A DNA stretch of 64,000 bases, from assembly GCF_035917675.1 (NCBI RefSeq), contig NZ_CP109104.1, forward strand, positions 4,526,001-4,590,000, given 5' to 3'. Within the stretch, counting starts at the first letter, position 1, and every line of letters starts with the position of its first letter. Source of the DNA: Streptomyces sp. NBC_01775 (lineage in GTDB: Bacteria > Actinomycetota > Actinomycetes > Streptomycetales > Streptomycetaceae). Both the position numbers and the translations under genes were made by a program. The notes under the pieces are model-generated. The model worked only from the letters and a program-made list of their open reading frames with translations, did no database searches and had not been told where the DNA came from. Shown in pieces: positions 51,971 to 60,550 of this stretch.

Positions 51971-53345
51971 CTGCTCGGCCCTTCGTTTCTTCCTGCGGGG
52001 GAAGGGGGAGGCGGACCGTCGCCCTGGTCGGGCCGCCGGGTGGGCTGTCGACAGTCAGTGTGCCGTCGACCGTCCGTACGCGCTCCGAAAGGCCCTGGAG
52101 GCCGGAGGACGACGGCCCGGATCTCCTCGACCGCGCGTCGGCGCTCCCCACCGCCGCGCCTCCTCTCCCGTTGTCCGCGACCTCCAGCACGAGCGTGCCC
52201 TCCCGTACCTTCGCGATCACCGCCACCTCGCTCGCCCCCGCGTGGCGGGCCGCGTTGGTGAGGAGTTCGGCCGCGCAGAAGTAGGCGATCGTCTCGACCG
52301 CCTCGGGCGGACGGGGCGCGGCGGGCAGGCCCGTCGTGTACAGGTATACGGACATGTCCGGTGACTCCATGTCCGTGCTGAGGGAGGCGAGTGCCGGGGC
52401 CAGGCCGCTGTCGAGCACGGGCGGGTGGATGCCCCGTACGAGGTCGCGCAGTTCGGACAGGGCCGTACGCGCGTTGCCGAGGGACTGGTCGACCAGGTCG
52501 CGGGCCTTCGCCGTGTCGGTACGGGCCGGTTCGGGGCCGAGCACGGCGCGGGCGCGGGTCAGGGACATGGCGAGGGCGATCAGCCGGGCCTGTGCCCCGT
52601 CGTGCAGGTCGCGTTCGATACGGCGCAGCGTCGCGGCCGAGTCCCGTACGGCCAGGTCACGGCTCTCCTCCAGGTCCTGCACCCGGTCCGCGAGGGGTGG
52701 CGGGGCCAGCAGCGTACGCGCCAGCAGCCTTACCAGCGCGGCCAGTTGGCGGCCCGTCCAGCCCGCCGCGACCAGCAGCACGAAGCCCGCGAGCGCGAGA
52801 GCGAGGGCGCGCGGCCAGGTATCGAGGGGGATCTCCCCCGTGAGACTGAGCCCTTGGTGGCCGTCCTGGCGCACCGCGCGGAACCACAGGGGATAGCTCA
52901 GCACGACCAGCGCGTACAGCCGTGCGGCCACCTGCACCACGAACAGCAGTGCCCCAAGCGGCACACCGATCACCGCGAACGCCGCACCCCGCCACATCGC
53001 CCCGTCGTACACGGCACGCAGCGGACGCGGCGCGGGCGGCTCGGGTACGTCCTCGCCGAGCAGCACCCGAACCAGCGTCCGTTCCACACGGGTCAGCCCG
53101 CGCACCCCCGTCAGGACAAGCGAGAGCAGCGGAGGCCCGGCGCGGGTGACACACAGCGCGCCGCCCAGCGCGAGAAGTGCCAGCGCGGGCAGGCCCAGCA
53201 GCGCGGGGACGAGCCCGAGCACGGCATACGCGAGCGCGCCGCGCGCCGCCCGTGAGGCGGGGAGGCCGAGGGCGTCGAGAGCCTTGACGATCATCTGGTC
53301 ACGCGGGGGGAGAGAGGGAAAGGGAACGGCGTACGGAGCAATCAT
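51963..53345 (-). CDS. Sensor histidine kinase (HisKA_3 type)
   Basis: 460 aa. Four to five hydrophobic helices occupy residues 35-200, with a sensor-like membrane domain (DUF-type sensor in many ABC-linked kinases). The phosphoacceptor His248 is in IERDLHDGAQARL, followed by the HATPase with NAARHAGA and GLQGLSERVR motifs. ABC-FtsX-kinase-regulator operons usually sense cell-envelope stress or antimicrobial peptides. The ATG at 53345 is chosen because GTG-ATG starts there follow GGGGCAGG; an internal Met at 53294 lacks a site. The permease gene lies 150 bp upstream. Confidence 0.9.
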   Translation of the reverse strand: MIAPYAVPFPSLPPRDQMIVKALDALGLPASRAARGALAYAVLGLVPALLGLPALALLALGGALCVTRAGPPLLSLVLTGVRGLTRVERTLVRVLLGEDVPEPPAPRPLRAVYDGAMWRGAAFAVIGVPLGALLFVVQVAARLYALVVLSYPLWFRAVRQDGHQGLSLTGEIPLDTWPRALALALAGFVLLVAAGWTGRQLAALVRLLARTLLAPPPLADRVQDLEESRDLAVRDSAATLRRIERDLHDGAQARLIALAMSLTRARAVLGPEPARTDTAKARDLVDQSLGNARTALSELRDLVRGIHPPVLDSGLAPALASLSTDMESPDMSVYLYTTGLPAAPRPPEAVETIAYFCAAELLTNAARHAGASEVAVIAKVREGTLVLEVADNGRGGAAVGSADARSRRSGPSSSGLQGLSERVRTVDGTLTVDSPPGGPTRATVRLPLPPQEETKGRAVD

Positions 53346-53494
53346 CACCTGCCCCGTCCCGTCCGTGGGAGGGGGTGTTCCCGCCGGGCCGTCGCCTCCC
53401 GACCCGGCCTGCCCCGTCCGGTCTGCGCCCTCACAGCCGCGCCCCGCACCATCGCCCCCCGCTCCGTCGCAGCACCCCGCACGACCCCCGGTCC

Positions 53495-54793
53495 TCATCG
53501 CAACGCCCTGCGCAAATGCCCCGGCAGCGGTGCGAGCGTCGACAGCAGGGCGAGGGCCAGCACCCCCGCTCCCGTCGCCGCCCAGGTCCCCGCGCCCAGG
53601 GACGAGAGCGGGGCGCCTGCCGCGTCTCCCAGCGGCAGCGTCACCGCGAGGGCGACCAGGGCGCCGGCGCCGAATCCGGCCACCGTCGTGGTCAACGCCT
53701 CGACCACCAGCATCCGCGCCACCTGCCCGGGACCGGCCCCGACCGCGCGCAACAGCGCGACCTCGCGGCGCCGCTCCGCCGTGAGCATCACCATCGTGTT
53801 GGCCGCCGCGAAGGCGGCGAACACGGCGTAGAGGACCGTGGCGAACAGGTCGATCCACGACGGCTCGTCCGTCGCGGCCAGCGCCGCGAGCTTCACCAGT
53901 GTGAAGGCGACGACCAGCGCGACGGGCGTCACCGCGGAGGAGAGCCGGCCTGCGTACGCGCGGACGGTGGCCAAGGCCGTCTCGGAAGCCGCACCGTAGC
54001 CCGTCAGCCGCAGCGGTACGGCCACCAGGACCGCGGCGATCCTGCCCAGCGCGGGGCCCGCGAGGCCGACAGCGACGAGGTAGGCGAGCAGCACCAGCGG
54101 CAGGTGCTCTCCCACGTCCTCGCGCGGCCCCTGCGCGGTGAGCGCGGTCAGCGCGCCCGCGCCGATGAGAGCGGCGAGCGCGGCACAGCCGCGTATGACG
54201 CGCATTGGTGTCACTCCCCGCCGGGGCACGGCCGACTCGCCGAGCGCGTCCACCGGGCGGGCGCGCGCGGCGCGTTGGGCGGCCAGCAGCCCGCCGAGCT
54301 GGGAGGTGACCAGCAGCACGCCACCCGCGACGAGCGCGGGAACCCAGCCGACGGTCAGCGGCACGCCCTTGGGCAGGATCCCGTGCGCGGCCATGCCGTC
54401 GCGCCATACGCGGGCCAGCACACAGCCAAGGCCGTAGCCGACGGGCAGCGCGGGCAGCGCCGTGAGCAGCGCCTCGGTGGCGACGGTACGCCGGATCTGC
54501 CACGGCGCGGCACCCACGGCGCGCAGCACCGCGTTCTCGCGCGCCCGCTGGGCCACAGCCAGGGCCATGACCTGCGCGATCACAAAGATCGAGAGGTAGA
54601 CGGTGACGACGGTGAACCCGGCGCCCATGGTGGTCAGTTCCTCCCGCGCCTCGCCTGTCGCGACACCGGACGCCGTACGCAGCATCGCCACTGACGCGGT
54701 GACCACCGTGGCGGACAGGACGAGGACGGAGAAGACCCCGGCGAAGGAGGAGGGACGTGCGCGTACGGACGCGCGAGCGAGACCTGTCGTCAT
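53495..54793 (-). CDS. FtsX-type ABC transporter permease
   Basis: 432 aa, with two halves of FtsX-like topology. Helices near residues 15-35, 75-95 (VTVYLSIFVIAQVMALAVAQ), 130-150, 180-200 and a second set near 255-275, 315-340 and 400-420. FtsX permeases with a paired ATPase move lipoproteins or antimicrobial peptides or signal to a kinase. The ATG overlaps the ATPase stop by 4 nt. The organisation ATPase, permease, kinase, regulator resembles peptide-sensing modules. Confidence 0.87.
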   Translation of the reverse strand: MTTGLARASVRARPSSFAGVFSVLVLSATVVTASVAMLRTASGVATGEAREELTTMGAGFTVVTVYLSIFVIAQVMALAVAQRARENAVLRAVGAAPWQIRRTVATEALLTALPALPVGYGLGCVLARVWRDGMAAHGILPKGVPLTVGWVPALVAGGVLLVTSQLGGLLAAQRAARARPVDALGESAVPRRGVTPMRVIRGCAALAALIGAGALTALTAQGPREDVGEHLPLVLLAYLVAVGLAGPALGRIAAVLVAVPLRLTGYGAASETALATVRAYAGRLSSAVTPVALVVAFTLVKLAALAATDEPSWIDLFATVLYAVFAAFAAANTMVMLTAERRREVALLRAVGAGPGQVARMLVVEALTTTVAGFGAGALVALAVTLPLGDAAGAPLSSLGAGTWAATGAGVLALALLSTLAPLPGHLRRALR

Positions 54794-55737
54794 GCCGGCA
54801 CCTCCTCCCGGTACGCGGCAGCCACATCCAACGGAGCCACCGGATGACGGGTGAGCGCCCGCATCCGGGCGGCGATCTGCGCCGCGGGCCCGGTGCCGGT
54901 GCCGCCGACCGGCCCGGCCCCGCCGTCCCCCCGTAGGACGGCGGGACCGGGCATCGGCCCCGGCCCCTCCGAGCTCCCCTGCCGGCCCCCTTCCGGGCCA
55001 CCGGTGACGAGGAGTTCGTCCGCGACCAGCCCGTCCGCGAGGAACAACACCCGGTCCGCACACGCCGCGGCCACCGGGTCGTGGGTGACCATCAGCACCG
55101 TCGCGCCCAGCCCGTCGACCGACTGCCGCAGCAGCGCGAGCACTTCCTCAGCGGTGACCGGGTCGAGCGCTCCGGTCGGCTCGTCGGCGCAGATGATCTC
55201 CGGCTCGGTCACCAGAGCGCGGGCGAGCGCCACGCGCTGCTGCTGGCCTCCGGACAGCTCACTGGGCCTGCTGCGGGCCCGGTCACCCAGGCCGACGCGC
55301 GCCAGCGCCTCCCGCGCCCGCTCCCGGTGGACGCGGCGGCTGCCGCGCGGGCCGCCTCCTGCGAGCCGCAGCGGCAGCTTCACGTTCTGCTCGGCGGTGA
55401 GCGCGGGCAGCAGGTTGAAGGACTGGAAGACGAAGCCGACGTGGGTTCTGCGCAGCCTGGTCAGCGAGCGCTGTCCCATACCGGTGAGCTCCTGGCCCCC
55501 GAGCCGTACGCTGCCCGAGGTTGGCCGGTCGAGACCCACCGCGCACTGGAGCAGCGTGCTCTTGCCGGACCCCGAGGGACCCATCACCGCCGTGAAGCTG
55601 CCTCTGGGCAGCGCCACTCCCACCCCGCGCAGCGCGTGCAGCGCGCCCCCGCCCCGCCCATATCGCCGGGTGACCCCCGTCATCGTGAGGGCCGCATCCC
55701 CCGCGTGCTCTTCCCGTTGCTTCCGCCCTGTCGCCAT
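54790..55737 (-). CDS. ABC transporter ATP-binding protein (MacB/LolD type)
   Basis: 315 aa. Walker A GPSGSGKST at 53-61, Q-loop FVFQSFNLLPALT near 102-115, signature LSGGQQQR at 161-168 and Walker B IICADEPTG at 181-189 are all intact. The C-terminal 60 residues are Gly/Pro/Glu-rich and not part of the fold. Pairs with the FtsX permease encoded next. A guanine-rich run lies 80-160 bp upstream in the transcript leader. Confidence 0.93.
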   Translation of the reverse strand: MATGRKQREEHAGDAALTMTGVTRRYGRGGGALHALRGVGVALPRGSFTAVMGPSGSGKSTLLQCAVGLDRPTSGSVRLGGQELTGMGQRSLTRLRRTHVGFVFQSFNLLPALTAEQNVKLPLRLAGGGPRGSRRVHRERAREALARVGLGDRARSRPSELSGGQQQRVALARALVTEPEIICADEPTGALDPVTAEEVLALLRQSVDGLGATVLMVTHDPVAAACADRVLFLADGLVADELLVTGGPEGGRQGSSEGPGPMPGPAVLRGDGGAGPVGGTGTGPAAQIAARMRALTRHPVAPLDVAAAYREEVPA

Positions 55738-56266
55738 GCCTCACACGCTACGAAGTGGCAGGTCAGCCCACGATGGAGCGATCACCCCTATTGCTGGTTC
55801 GGGATTTCCGAACCCGACGCCCCCGTCCCCCCACCCCCGTCCCCCCACCCCCGAAGCCCCGTCCCCCGAAGACCCGTCCCCCGGAGCCCCGTCCCCCACG
55901 GGACAACGCCGTCGTCCCTGCGAGCAACAGCGTGTGCGACACGCCACCGGTTTACCGACTCCACCACCCGGCTACCCGGAAACGGCGTGCGGAGCACGGC
56001 GTGCGGGGCCGCCCCCAGCCTGCGGGGCACGGTGAGCGGGGGAGGGTTTCCCGCCGTCACGGAGAGGAACGTACGCCCGGGGACACGCCTCGGGGATGCC
56101 ACGGATACGACGGATGCGATGGATGCCACAGATTTTCTGGATGCCACGAATGCCGAGGCTGCCGCTGAAGGCACAGAGGCCACTTCAGCCACCAAGGTCA
56201 CGCACGCCATCAGTGTCACGCACGCCATCAGTGTCACGAAGCTCATCGGTGTCACGAAAGTCATCG
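55738..56266. other. 529-bp intergenic region before the glycosyltransferase gene
   Basis: No confident gene. Left part: possible leader of the minus-strand ABC operon with a C-run (G-run on the minus strand). Middle: unassigned. Right part (56094-56270): repetitive ATGCC/GGATGCC sequence and four 18-bp units that would add 57 residues to the glycosyltransferase if translated from 56096. Confidence 0.5.
55819..55900 (-). repeat. G-rich tract with quadruplex potential
   Basis: On the minus strand there are more than ten G-runs of 3-6, in units like GGGGGACGGGGCTTC, within 80 bp. They lie 80-160 bp before the ABC ATPase start and on its coding strand, so a G-quadruplex could form in the leader RNA or the non-template DNA. 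Confidence 0.6.
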
Positions 56267-56270
56267 GTGC
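56199..56270 (+). repeat. 18-bp tandem repeat, four units, at the glycosyltransferase start
   Basis: Units start at 56199, 56217, 56235 and 56253; the first two are identical (cacgcacgccatcagtgt) and the others diverge. In frame with the gene they encode SRTPSV, SRTPSV, SRSSSV, SRKSSV. The proposed GTG start lies in the last unit. Confidence 0.9.
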
Positions 56271-57796
56271 CACGCCTGAAGGTCGTGTTCCTGCTGCACA
56301 ACGCGTATGCGGTCGGCGGCACCGTGCGCACCACGCTCAACCTGGCGACAGCTCTGGTCGACGCGGGGCACGAGGCGGAGGTCGTCTCGCTGCGCCGGCA
56401 CCGTGACGAGCCCCGTTTCGCCTGGGATCCCCGAGTGCGGCTCGTCCCGCTGGTGGATCTGCGCGAGGGCAGCACGGATACGGGGCACCCCCAGTTCGAT
56501 GCCCCCGCACGGGACTTCCCGCGCGCCGATCGCCGGTACGCGCAGTACAGCCGCCTGCACGATCTGCGGGTGCGCGGCTATCTGGAGGGCTCCGACGCGG
56601 ATGTCATCTTCGGTACGCGCCCAGGACTGAATGTCTACCTCGCCCGCTTCGGCCCCCGCCGCGCGCTGTGCGTCGCCCAGGAGCACCTGCGTCTGGAGGC
56701 GCACAGCAAGAAACTGCGCGCCGTGCTGGGCCGGCACTACCGCTCGCTGGACGCCGTCGTCACGACGACGGCCGCCGACGCCGCGGCCTACCGGCGGCGC
56801 ATGCGGCTGCCAGGGGTGCCGGTGGTGGCAGTCCCCAACATCGTTCCCGAGCCGCACCCTTCGGTGTGGGAAACACAGCCTCCGGCGCACGCGATGCGGC
56901 CTTCGGCGTACGCGATGCGGTCCTCGGCGTACGCGATGCAGCATCCGGTGCGGGAAACGGACCCTTCGGCCAGGGGAAGGGACGGAAGGGACCTTCCGGT
57001 GCGGGAAGCGGATCCTTCGGTCCGGGCAGCAGAGGGCGACGGTCAGCAGCCCGCACCCGGGGAGCCCGTCGTCGCGGCGGCCGGACGGCTCGTCCCCGGC
57101 AAGCGGTTCGACCTGCTGGTCGAGGCGTTCACCGCCGTCGCCGCCAAGCATCCGGAGTGGCAGTTGCGGATCTACGGCGGCGGCCCCGAGAAGCAGCGCC
57201 TGCGCCAGCTGATCGACGGCCTCGAACTGGGCTCGCACGTACGGCTGATGGGCACCCGCTCCCCCATCGAGGCGGAGTTCGCGCGGGCCTCGCTGGTGGC
57301 CAGCTCCTCCGACGCGGAGTCGTTCGGGATGACACTGGTGGAGGCGATGCGCTGCGGCGTCCCGGTCATCAGCACCGACTGCCCGCTGGGGCCCGCCGAG
57401 ATCATCCACGACGGCATCGACGGCTTCCTCGTCCCCCGCGACGACGCCCACGCGCTGACCGAACGGATGCTCACACTCATCGAGAACGAGCCGCGTCGGC
57501 GGGTGATGGCCCAGGCCGCGCGCGTGAGTGCCCGGCGCTACGACCCCGAACGGGTCGTCGAGCAGTACACACACCTGTTCACGTCCCTGCGCGGCACCCG
57601 GCTGCGCCGTGCCGTGCGGCGCTCGCGCTGGTACGCCGCCGCGCGCCGAGCCGCCCGCCCATGGGTCCGCCGGCTCAAAGCCGGCCGCTTCACAGTCCGG
57701 CGCTTCACGACCCGCGGCCTCACAGCCGGTCGCCTCACAGCCAGCCGTTGCGGCGGAAAGCTCGGTGCATCGCGACGCAGATCACCGACATGGTGA
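56267..57796 (+). CDS. GT4-family glycosyltransferase with repeat-expanded linker
   Basis: About 509 aa from GTG 56267. N-terminal domain LKVVFLLHNAYAVGGTVRTTLNLA (GGT donor loop), C-terminal Rossmann domain from about residue 262 (EPVVAAAGRLVPGKRFDLLVEAF) with the EX7E-type motif DAESFGMTLVEAMRCG near 350-368 binding a nucleotide sugar. The linker between the domains (about 195-262) is a low-complexity insertion with seven-residue repeats (PPAHAMR, PSAYAMR, SSAYAMQ). An Arg-rich C-terminal tail overlaps corA by 62 bp. Product unknown; such enzymes build cell-wall polymers or glycolipids. The start is doubtful; 56096 is in frame. Confidence 0.82.
   Translation: MPRLKVVFLLHNAYAVGGTVRTTLNLATALVDAGHEAEVVSLRRHRDEPRFAWDPRVRLVPLVDLREGSTDTGHPQFDAPARDFPRADRRYAQYSRLHDLRVRGYLEGSDADVIFGTRPGLNVYLARFGPRRALCVAQEHLRLEAHSKKLRAVLGRHYRSLDAVVTTTAADAAAYRRRMRLPGVPVVAVPNIVPEPHPSVWETQPPAHAMRPSAYAMRSSAYAMQHPVRETDPSARGRDGRDLPVREADPSVRAAEGDGQQPAPGEPVVAAAGRLVPGKRFDLLVEAFTAVAAKHPEWQLRIYGGGPEKQRLRQLIDGLELGSHVRLMGTRSPIEAEFARASLVASSSDAESFGMTLVEAMRCGVPVISTDCPLGPAEIIHDGIDGFLVPRDDAHALTERMLTLIENEPRRRVMAQAARVSARRYDPERVVEQYTHLFTSLRGTRLRRAVRRSRWYAAARRAARPWVRRLKAGRFTVRRFTTRGLTAGRLTASRCGGKLGASRRRSPTW
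56879..56941 (+). repeat. 21-bp in-frame tandem repeat, three units, in the glycosyltransferase linker
   Basis: Units at 56879, 56900 and 56921, consensus ccttcggcgtacgcgatgcgg. They encode (P/S)(P/S)A(H/Y)AM(R/Q). Confidence 0.9.
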
Positions 57797-58862
57797 CGAG
57801 GACCAGGGGATAGCTGAACTCCCAGTGGAGCTCGGGCATGTGGTCGAAGTTCATGCCGTAGATGCCGCACACCATCGTGGGAACGGCGACGATGGCGACC
57901 CAGGCGCTGATCCGGCGCATGCCCTCGTTCTGCGCGGTCGAGACCTGGGCGAGGTGGGCCTGGAGGATGGAGTCGAGGAGGGCGTCGAAGGCACCGATCT
58001 GCTCGGTGACGCGGGAGAGGTGGTCGGCGACGTCCCGGAAGTACTTCCGTATCTCGGCGTCGATCAGCTTGTTGGGCTGCGACGAGAGCAGCTCCAGGGG
58101 GCGCGCCAGCGGACTGGTCGCCCGCTTCAGCTCCAGCAGTTCGCGCTTGAGCTGGTAGATGCGCCCCGTGTCGGACCCGGCAGAGCCTCGCGAGGGCTGC
58201 GTGTCAGGGGTGAAGACATCGACCTCCAGGTTGTCGATGTCGGTCTGCACCTCGTCGGCCACGAGCAGGTAGTCGTCGACGACCTGGTCGGCGATGGCGT
58301 GCAGCACCGCCGCCGGACCCTGCGCCAGCCGCTCCGGCTCGGCCTCCAGGCTCTCGCGCAGCGGGCCGAGGGAGCCGTGCGGACCGTGCCGCACGGTGAT
58401 CACGAAGTCGGCCCCGGTGAAGACGACGATCTCGCCGGTGTCCACGACCTCGCTGGTGTTGGTCAGCTCCTCGTGCTCGACGTAACTGACCGTCTTGAAG
58501 ACCGCGTACATCATCTCGCCGCCGTACCACTCGGCCTTGGGACGCTGGTGGGCCTCGATGGCGTTGTCCACAGCCAGGGGATGCAGGCCGAACAGCTCGG
58601 TGATGCCCTCGAACTCCTCCTCGGAGGGCTCGTGCAGGCCGATCCACACGAAGCCCCCGCCGTCGCCCTTGCGCACGCACGAGTGGGCCTCGGCGACGGT
58701 GCACTCGCCCAGCAGCCGGGTGCCCTCCGAGTCGTAGGCCACGCAGCCCACCACGGAGGTGCCCAGTGGGGAACGGGCCGGGTGCGCGAGATCCACCGTC
58801 GGCCACTCCTGGCGCTGCCGCACCACCCTGCGCAGGCTGCGCACCCCTGGAACCGCTGGCAT
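57735..58862 (-). CDS. corA: CorA-type magnesium/cobalt transporter
   Basis: 375 aa. Long soluble N-terminal funnel domain and a helical stalk rich in Glu/Leu, then two C-terminal membrane helices. The first helix ends in the conserved YGMN motif (GMN at about 336-338), the loop reads FDHMPEL, and the second helix (YPLVLVTMSVICVAMHRAF) follows. The C-terminus RRNGWL is basic. The ATG at 58862 follows GAGGAG by 6 nt. Its 3' 62 bp overlap the convergent glycosyltransferase gene. Confidence 0.94.
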   Translation of the reverse strand: MPAVPGVRSLRRVVRQRQEWPTVDLAHPARSPLGTSVVGCVAYDSEGTRLLGECTVAEAHSCVRKGDGGGFVWIGLHEPSEEEFEGITELFGLHPLAVDNAIEAHQRPKAEWYGGEMMYAVFKTVSYVEHEELTNTSEVVDTGEIVVFTGADFVITVRHGPHGSLGPLRESLEAEPERLAQGPAAVLHAIADQVVDDYLLVADEVQTDIDNLEVDVFTPDTQPSRGSAGSDTGRIYQLKRELLELKRATSPLARPLELLSSQPNKLIDAEIRKYFRDVADHLSRVTEQIGAFDALLDSILQAHLAQVSTAQNEGMRRISAWVAIVAVPTMVCGIYGMNFDHMPELHWEFSYPLVLVTMSVICVAMHRAFRRNGWL

Positions 58863-59037
58863 ACGGGGCTCCTCATCGCGGCCACGGCGGGCCGCCTGGT
58901 CATCATCGATACTGTCGGTACTGGTTCGGCCTGCGGGCCACCAGGCCGTTCGGTCTCCACCAACTGTGCCCCGAAATCCCTCACGAATGCGCCATCCCTG
59001 ACCGTACTCCCGCTGGTGTACGCACAGGTGCGGACCA

Positions 59038-59265
59038 TTGCGCTCCGTGGAGCAAAGCCGTGTCGTTCTCCCGCCCGACGCGCTGCTGACCGAGGACTTC
59101 CAGGCCGTCGGGCCGCGCGGCTTCCTGCTGGACAAGCGGCAGTGGCTGGAACGCTACGGCTCGGAGGCGCTGGTGCACGACGCGTTCGACTGGCAGGACG
59201 TGCGGATCCGGCGCTACGCGGACGGCGCCGTCGTGCTGGGCGTACAGACCCCACCGAAAGGGTGA
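59038..59265 (+). pseudogene. Fragment of an NTF2/SnoaL-like (DUF4440) protein
   Basis: 75 codons. LLTEDFQAVGPRGFLLDKRQWLERYGSEALVHDAFDWQDVRIRRYADGAVVLGVQT is the middle of an NTF2-like domain (seen: DFQAVGPRGFLLDKRQWLER, then DVRIRRYADGAVV). Full relatives are about 120-130 aa; both the first helix and the last strands are missing, and a start codon is not supported. Probable relic, although a short functional protein cannot be excluded. Confidence 0.6.
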
Positions 59266-59336
59266 CCGGAGAGGGCGGCCCCGGGGGGACGGTGACGGTA
59301 CGCGGACGAATACGCGACTATGGGACGAATGCGCGG

Positions 59337-60377
59337 CTACGGCAACAGAATCACCTTGCCGGTCGTCTCCCGGCGTTCGAGCGCGGCGTGCGCCTCGGCG
59401 GCCCGGCTGAGGGGGAAGCGCTGGACGTCGGGCGCCAGTTCGCCGTCGGCCGCGCGGGCGAGGGCCTGCGCCTGGTAGTCGGGGGTGTTCTCGGGCCCGG
59501 CGAGCAGCTCGCCCAGTGCGTTGACCCAGGTGACGCCGCGCTCGGCCAGCAGTTCGGCGGACGGCTCGAACACGGACCGGGAGATGGCGCCGTAGGTGAC
59601 GTAGCGCCCGCCCTCGCCCAGCAGCCCGAACGCGGCACGGCCCTTCTCACCGCTGACACCGTCGAGGACGACGGTCACCGAACCGCGCGTACCGGGCCTC
59701 TCCTTGCCGGGCCGCTCCTCGGCGAGTCCCTCCTTGGGGACCCGTTCCCTGGCGAGCCGGTCGGAGACGGTCTTGTCCCAGCCCGGCTGGTCGTAGTCCA
59801 CGGCCAGGTCGGCGCCCAGCTCACGCACCGCCGCGCTCTTGACGGGGCCGCCCGCCGCGCCGACGACCGTGGCACCCAGGGCGCGGGCGTGCTGTATGAG
59901 CAGGCGGCCGATACCGCCGGCGGCGGAGTTGATGAGCACCACGTCGTCGAGGCGCAGCCCGGCGTGCGCGAGGACGCCCATGGTCGTGCCCCCGGTGACG
60001 ATCATCGCGACGGCCGCCTCGTGGCTGAGCGCGGCGGGACGGGGGTGAAGCGCGCTCACGTCGGCGACGGCGAGTTCGGCGTACCCACCGGGTGTGCCGT
60101 ACGCGGTGACCACGTCCCGGCCCAGCCATCCGGGGTCCACGCCGGGCCCGAGCGCGTCGACGGTGCCGGAGACCTCGCCGCCGAAGACCGCGGGCAGCTG
60201 GGGCAGCGGCGGGACGAGGCCCTCGGTGACCCCGGCCCGCAGCACGGTCTCGATGGCGTGCACCCCTGCGGCGCGCACGGCGATCCTGACCTGCCCGGGG
60301 CCCGGTTCGGGGTCGGGCAGCGTCTCGTAGCGGAGGTTCTCGGCGGGGCCGAACTCGTGCAGAACGACGGCGTGCAT
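59337..60377 (-). CDS. NADPH:quinone oxidoreductase-like zinc-independent MDR protein
   Basis: 346 aa, medium-chain dehydrogenase/reductase. The cofactor motif SAAGGIGRLL is at 151-160 and the N-terminal GroES-like domain has AGVHAIETVLRAG; the zinc ligands of alcohol dehydrogenases are absent, so it is a quinone reductase type acting on quinones or enones. A charged insertion (about 225-250, VPKEGLAEERPGKERPGTR) is unusual. The ATG at 60377 follows GGAGG by 6 nt. A MerR-type promoter lies 80 bp upstream, so redox or electrophile induction is likely. Confidence 0.9.
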   Translation of the reverse strand: MHAVVLHEFGPAENLRYETLPDPEPGPGQVRIAVRAAGVHAIETVLRAGVTEGLVPPLPQLPAVFGGEVSGTVDALGPGVDPGWLGRDVVTAYGTPGGYAELAVADVSALHPRPAALSHEAAVAMIVTGGTTMGVLAHAGLRLDDVVLINSAAGGIGRLLIQHARALGATVVGAAGGPVKSAAVRELGADLAVDYDQPGWDKTVSDRLARERVPKEGLAEERPGKERPGTRGSVTVVLDGVSGEKGRAAFGLLGEGGRYVTYGAISRSVFEPSAELLAERGVTWVNALGELLAGPENTPDYQAQALARAADGELAPDVQRFPLSRAAEAHAALERRETTGKVILLP

Positions 60378-60425
60378 GGTGGTGCCTCCTGTGAGGGTGC
60401 GTCTCGCGCTGATGCGAGGGCACTC

Positions 60426-60456
60426 ACGCTCCACCTTCAACCGCGCTTCAAGTCAA
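60426..60456 (-). promoter_or_regulatory. MerR-type promoter with 19-bp spacer of the quinone oxidoreductase gene
   Basis: On the minus strand -35 TTGACT (60456-60451) and -10 GAGCGT (60431-60426) are 19 nt apart. The spacer contains ACTTGAA-gcgcgg-TTGAAGG, a dyad at 60434-60453 that matches the perfect one at 26460 in its left arm. The first 10 nt, TTGACTTGAA, are identical in both promoters. Confidence 0.7.
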
Positions 60457-60550
60457 CGAGCCGACCGGCCGAGATCGATCTGCTTCAGCGCACGGAACAC
60501 CGGGCGGCAGCCGAACACCGGCCCGCCGCTGCTGACACCGGCCCGCAGAG

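Noticed and set aside
53146..54694. Plus-strand Pro/Arg/Gln-rich frames opposite the FtsX permease gene
   Set aside because: Composition typical of antisense of a hydrophobic protein; no initiation signals.
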